From Leyella stercorea (lineage in GTDB: Bacteria; Bacteroidota; Bacteroidia; Bacteroidales; Bacteroidaceae), in NCBI RefSeq assembly GCF_019052365.1, contig NZ_JAHQUY010000018.1, positions 1 to 44,549 on the forward strand: a DNA stretch of 44,549 bases, in the 5' to 3' direction. Of the stretch, positions 42,104 to 44,549 are shown piece after piece. The position numbers and the translations under genes are program-made. The notes under the pieces are model-generated. The model searched no databases. It was not told the origin of the DNA and saw only the letters and a program-made list of their open reading frames with translations. Every line of letters begins with the position of its first letter. Position 1 is the stretch's first letter.

Positions 42104-43603
42104 ATGAAAGCACTTTTTTTCATCTTATTGCTGGCTGCAGGATGTATGTACTCGGCAGCGGCTACTCCCTATTACTACAGTCAGGGAGAGAAAATAACTC
42201 TGACGGAGGTAAGTGACAGGATGAGCGTTGCTGTCAACACATCGACACCCATATCGATGTCTTCCGGATATTCAGTAGTCAGGGAGATTAAAGACAACAC
42301 ATTTCGAGTTCTCGTGTGTGAGGACAATCCTCAGAACGGATCCCGTTCCAGTGCCACAACCTTTAAGGCAAGACTTAAAGGAGTCTCAACTACTGCAATG
42401 GTTTCTCCCTGTTATAAAAGTGAAAACGGGGATCATATCGTCATTACTCCTTACTTGAATGTAAAACTGAAAACCGCAACAGACTACACATTGTTGGAAA
42501 ATGCGGCCAGACAAAACAATCTAACCATCGTATCGCAAGATGAGTTCTTGCCGTTATGGTATATACTCTCCGTGACACCCGCAACAAACGGCTCATCTCT
42601 GGATATTGCAAATAAACTGTATGAAACTGGATTGTTTGCAGAAGCCATTGCTGATTTCTCTTCAGAGAACGACGCTTTATGCTCCTACGACCCTTTTGTA
42701 ACACAGCAGTGGGGACTCTACAATGCCAACTATGACGACATTGACATCTCAATCTGTGGTGCATGGTCGTATGCAACCGGTCGCGGAATAAAAATCGGCA
42801 TCCTTGATCAGGGTGTTGATGTCAACCACATAGATCTCGCTCAAAACATCTATCCCTTAAGTTTTGATACAGAATCCGGGACTTCTCCCGCCAAGCTGTT
42901 CGGAGACCATGGCACACATTGTGCAGGGATTGCAGCAGCTGTTCGGAACAATGGAATACAAGTGGCAGGGGTAGCACCTGATGCCAAAATCGTTTCAATC
43001 AGCAACTCATTATACAGTACACCCAACAGTCAACTTAAAAGAGCTGATGGGTTTATATGGGCCTACAAGAATGGAGTTGATGTTATATCCAATTCTTGGA
43101 AATCCGGAACAGTTCACCCAGCCATTAATGAAGCAATTGCCGATGCGTTCAAATATGGCCGTGAGGGTAAAGGCTGCGTGATTGTGTTTGCTGCTGGAAA
43201 TGGTGGACATATTGATGTCTCCTATCCTGCGAACTGTAACGACAAAATAATTACTGTTGGCGCACTTTGTTCAAATGGAAATATTTCTTATTTTTCTCAA
43301 ACCGGAGATAAGCTAGATGTGGTTGCTCCTGGTGTTGATGTGTTGTCTACACTGCCTAATAACGAAACCGGCCTTAAGGATGGTACATCAATGGCCTGTC
43401 CACATGTAGCAGGTTTGGCGGCTCTCATTCTTGAACGAAATCCCCGTCTTACCGTAACACAAGTTAATGACATCATAGAAAACAATACAAAGAAAGTTGG
43501 GCCAAATAAATATAATGAGACACGTAAAAACGGTACTTGGAATAGTTATTATGGTTATGGTCTCATCAATGCAGAACAAGCACTAATCAATACCCCAAGA
43601 TAA
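42104..43603 (+). CDS. secreted subtilisin-family serine peptidase (S8)
   Basis: A 499-residue secreted protease from ATG 42104, chosen because it starts the signal peptide MKALFFILLLAAGC; the longer frame overlaps the upstream gene's stop. Residues about 20-200 form a prodomain-like region ('QGEKITLTEVSDRMSVAVN'). The catalytic triad is complete: Asp235 in ILDQGVD, His269 in GDHGTHCAG and Ser429 in GTSMACPHVAG. An oxyanion Asn lies in FAAGNGGH. It ends almost directly after the catalytic domain ('AEQALINTPR'), with no sorting domain. A Cys at about 15 could make it a lipoprotein (LAAGC). It is probably part of a secreted protein cluster with the gene before it. Confidence 0.92.
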   Translation: MKALFFILLLAAGCMYSAAATPYYYSQGEKITLTEVSDRMSVAVNTSTPISMSSGYSVVREIKDNTFRVLVCEDNPQNGSRSSATTFKARLKGVSTTAMVSPCYKSENGDHIVITPYLNVKLKTATDYTLLENAARQNNLTIVSQDEFLPLWYILSVTPATNGSSLDIANKLYETGLFAEAIADFSSENDALCSYDPFVTQQWGLYNANYDDIDISICGAWSYATGRGIKIGILDQGVDVNHIDLAQNIYPLSFDTESGTSPAKLFGDHGTHCAGIAAAVRNNGIQVAGVAPDAKIVSISNSLYSTPNSQLKRADGFIWAYKNGVDVISNSWKSGTVHPAINEAIADAFKYGREGKGCVIVFAAGNGGHIDVSYPANCNDKIITVGALCSNGNISYFSQTGDKLDVVAPGVDVLSTLPNNETGLKDGTSMACPHVAGLAALILERNPRLTVTQVNDIIENNTKKVGPNKYNETRKNGTWNSYYGYGLINAEQALINTPR

Positions 43604-43629
43604 ACAATGCGAAGAATTAACAGCGATTT

Positions 43630-44411
43630 ATGAATGTGTTCAGAACATATACAAATAAATATAAATCCATTGTGTTACTCGTTCTCATATTGCTAACGAG
43701 TAACACAATGGATGCTCAGACAATATATGATAAGAATGGTGCGATGTTTACTTTCACAAAAGATTCATACAAAGCTAATATATCATATTAATACATTTAC
43801 CAGAAGGATTAGACAGGATTCCTAATGGCTTTGCTGATGCTTGTTTTAAACTACAAGATGTAAATATAACATCCTCTGTAAAAAGTATTGACATAGCAGC
43901 TTTTCAACAATGCCACTCATTAAAAAAGATAGAGTTACCAAATGGACTTGAAACGATAGAGAAAGATGCCTTCTGGCACTGTGACTCTTTGGAACAGATA
44001 GTCTTTCCTGCAACATTGAAAATGTTGGGACAAGAAAGTTGTTCCTACATGTCAGAATTAAAACGTATATATTGTATGGCCTCCGAACCTCCTGTATGCG
44101 AGGAAAGCACCCTTAATCCGGGGAATACCCCATTTGGCGATTACGAGCCAGTTCCTAATCTAATTACTCCCAATGACATTCCGGTTTATGTTCCTGTCGG
44201 TACTGCTGAAAAATACCGAAAGGCTTGGGGATGGGATTATTTTACTAATTTTATAGAAACAGATGATTTCCCGACAGCAATACACAATGTCACCATCGAA
44301 CACTCTAATTCCAGCAATCGAATTTATGATTTAAATGGCAGAGAAGTGATAAATCCGCAAAAAGGACAGGTGTACATTAAAAATGGGAAGAAAATATTAT
44401 TTGCTTATTGA
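43630..44411 (+). pseudogene. BspA-like leucine-rich-repeat protein, frameshifted
   Basis: The first frame from ATG 43630 gives a signal-peptide-like start (ending 'NTMDAQ') and about 53 codons up to a TAA at 43789-43791. The second frame, open from about 43780, gives BspA-type repeats: 'HLPEGLDRIPNGFADACFKL', 'VKSIDIAAFQQCHSLKKIEL', 'LETIEKDAFWHCDSLEQIVF'. The C-terminus has 'DIPVYVPVGTAEKYRKAWGW', the usual cap, and a short sorting-like tail ('NSSNRIYDLNGREVINPQKG'). One base lost or gained near 43780-43795 joins the halves. Repaired, it would be a secreted adhesin-type protein of about 260 residues, small for this family. Confidence 0.75.
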
Positions 44412-44418
44412 AATAGTT

Positions 44419-44448
44419 GAGGAGGAGAAGTAACATGTTCTCCTCCTC
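44419..44448 (+). terminator. terminator of the BspA-like gene
   Basis: GAGGAGGAGAA (44419-44429) and TTCTCCTCCTC (44438-44448) form a perfect 11-bp stem with an 8-nt loop, 8 bp after the stop codon. A moderate T content follows. Confidence 0.75.
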
Positions 44449-44502
44449 ATTTACTATCCAAGCATAATAACTATTGTTCCTTCATTACTATTCATTTACC
44501 TG

Positions 44503-44540
44503 TTGGCGGAATTAATTTAGTGCATACTTAATTCTGCCAA
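44503..44540. repeat. 13-bp inverted repeat at right end of window
   Basis: TTGGCGGAATTAA (44503-44515) and TTAATTCTGCCAA (44528-44540) are complementary with one mismatch across 12 bp. It could be a terminator from the next region or the boundary of a mobile element. The window ends too early to tell. Confidence 0.5.
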
Positions 44541-44549
44541 TGGGCTTGT

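Overview
The window looks like a chromosome segment of a Bacteroidales bacterium, most likely Prevotella or a close relative. The evidence: many genes are preceded by the Bacteroidetes promoter pattern (a TTTG/TTG box, about 19-20 bp, then TAnnTTTG) rather than Shine-Dalgarno sites. Several secreted proteins end in short C-terminal domains resembling type IX secretion sorting domains. There are also a BspA-type leucine-rich-repeat gene, a DUF6261 relic, an integrase fragment with a Bacteroidetes-style arm-binding domain, and an outer-membrane beta-barrel protein. The genus is an inference from gene style, not from a marker gene.

Layout. (1) 1-4110, AT-rich accessory end: leftward genes for a membrane-anchored protein, a small lipoprotein and two secreted proteins. 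The last two are preceded by a long, apparently structured leader. Then comes debris: a frameshifted DUF6261 fragment fused at its 3' end to half of a tRNA-Arg-like sequence, and a small coiled-coil gene. (2) 4322-19152, core genes: O6-alkylguanine-DNA alkyltransferase, a CNNM/CBS membrane protein, a lipoprotein, Tex, a malic enzyme fused to a phosphotransacetylase-like domain, a TetR regulator, a RelA-type alarmone synthetase, two tandem deoxynucleoside kinases behind a sialidase, and an ABC-F ATPase. (3) 19157-29509: SbcD-SbcC, a secreted protein with strongly C-ending codon choice, two tandem NagA-type deacetylases, and a phosphohexomutase. (4) 29708-39180: a membrane-embedded winged-helix regulator next to an outer-membrane barrel, a methyltransferase and a flavodoxin/ferredoxin protein diverging from a large palindrome, VOC, ZIP, rhodanese and SDR proteins, SerB and a TPR protein. 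(5) 39300-44549, accessory end: tRNA-Arg(TCT), the N-terminal fragment of a tyrosine recombinase, a subtilase fragment joined to it, a secreted beta-sandwich protein, an intact secreted subtilase and a frameshifted BspA-like gene.

No CRISPR array, rRNA, intact transposase or complete known defence system was seen. The most unusual items are: the integrase/subtilase chimeric junction downstream of the tRNA; the structured leader at about 2650-2955; a PHO-box-like direct repeat between the membrane winged-helix regulator and the outer-membrane protein; the 32-bp inverted repeat that places mirror-image promoters between two divergent genes; the second NagA copy, in which a metal-binding histidine has become cysteine; and several families of intergenic repeats (63-, 22- and 21-bp tandem arrays and a dispersed palindromic element). 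All functional statements come from reading motifs by eye; no database search was run.
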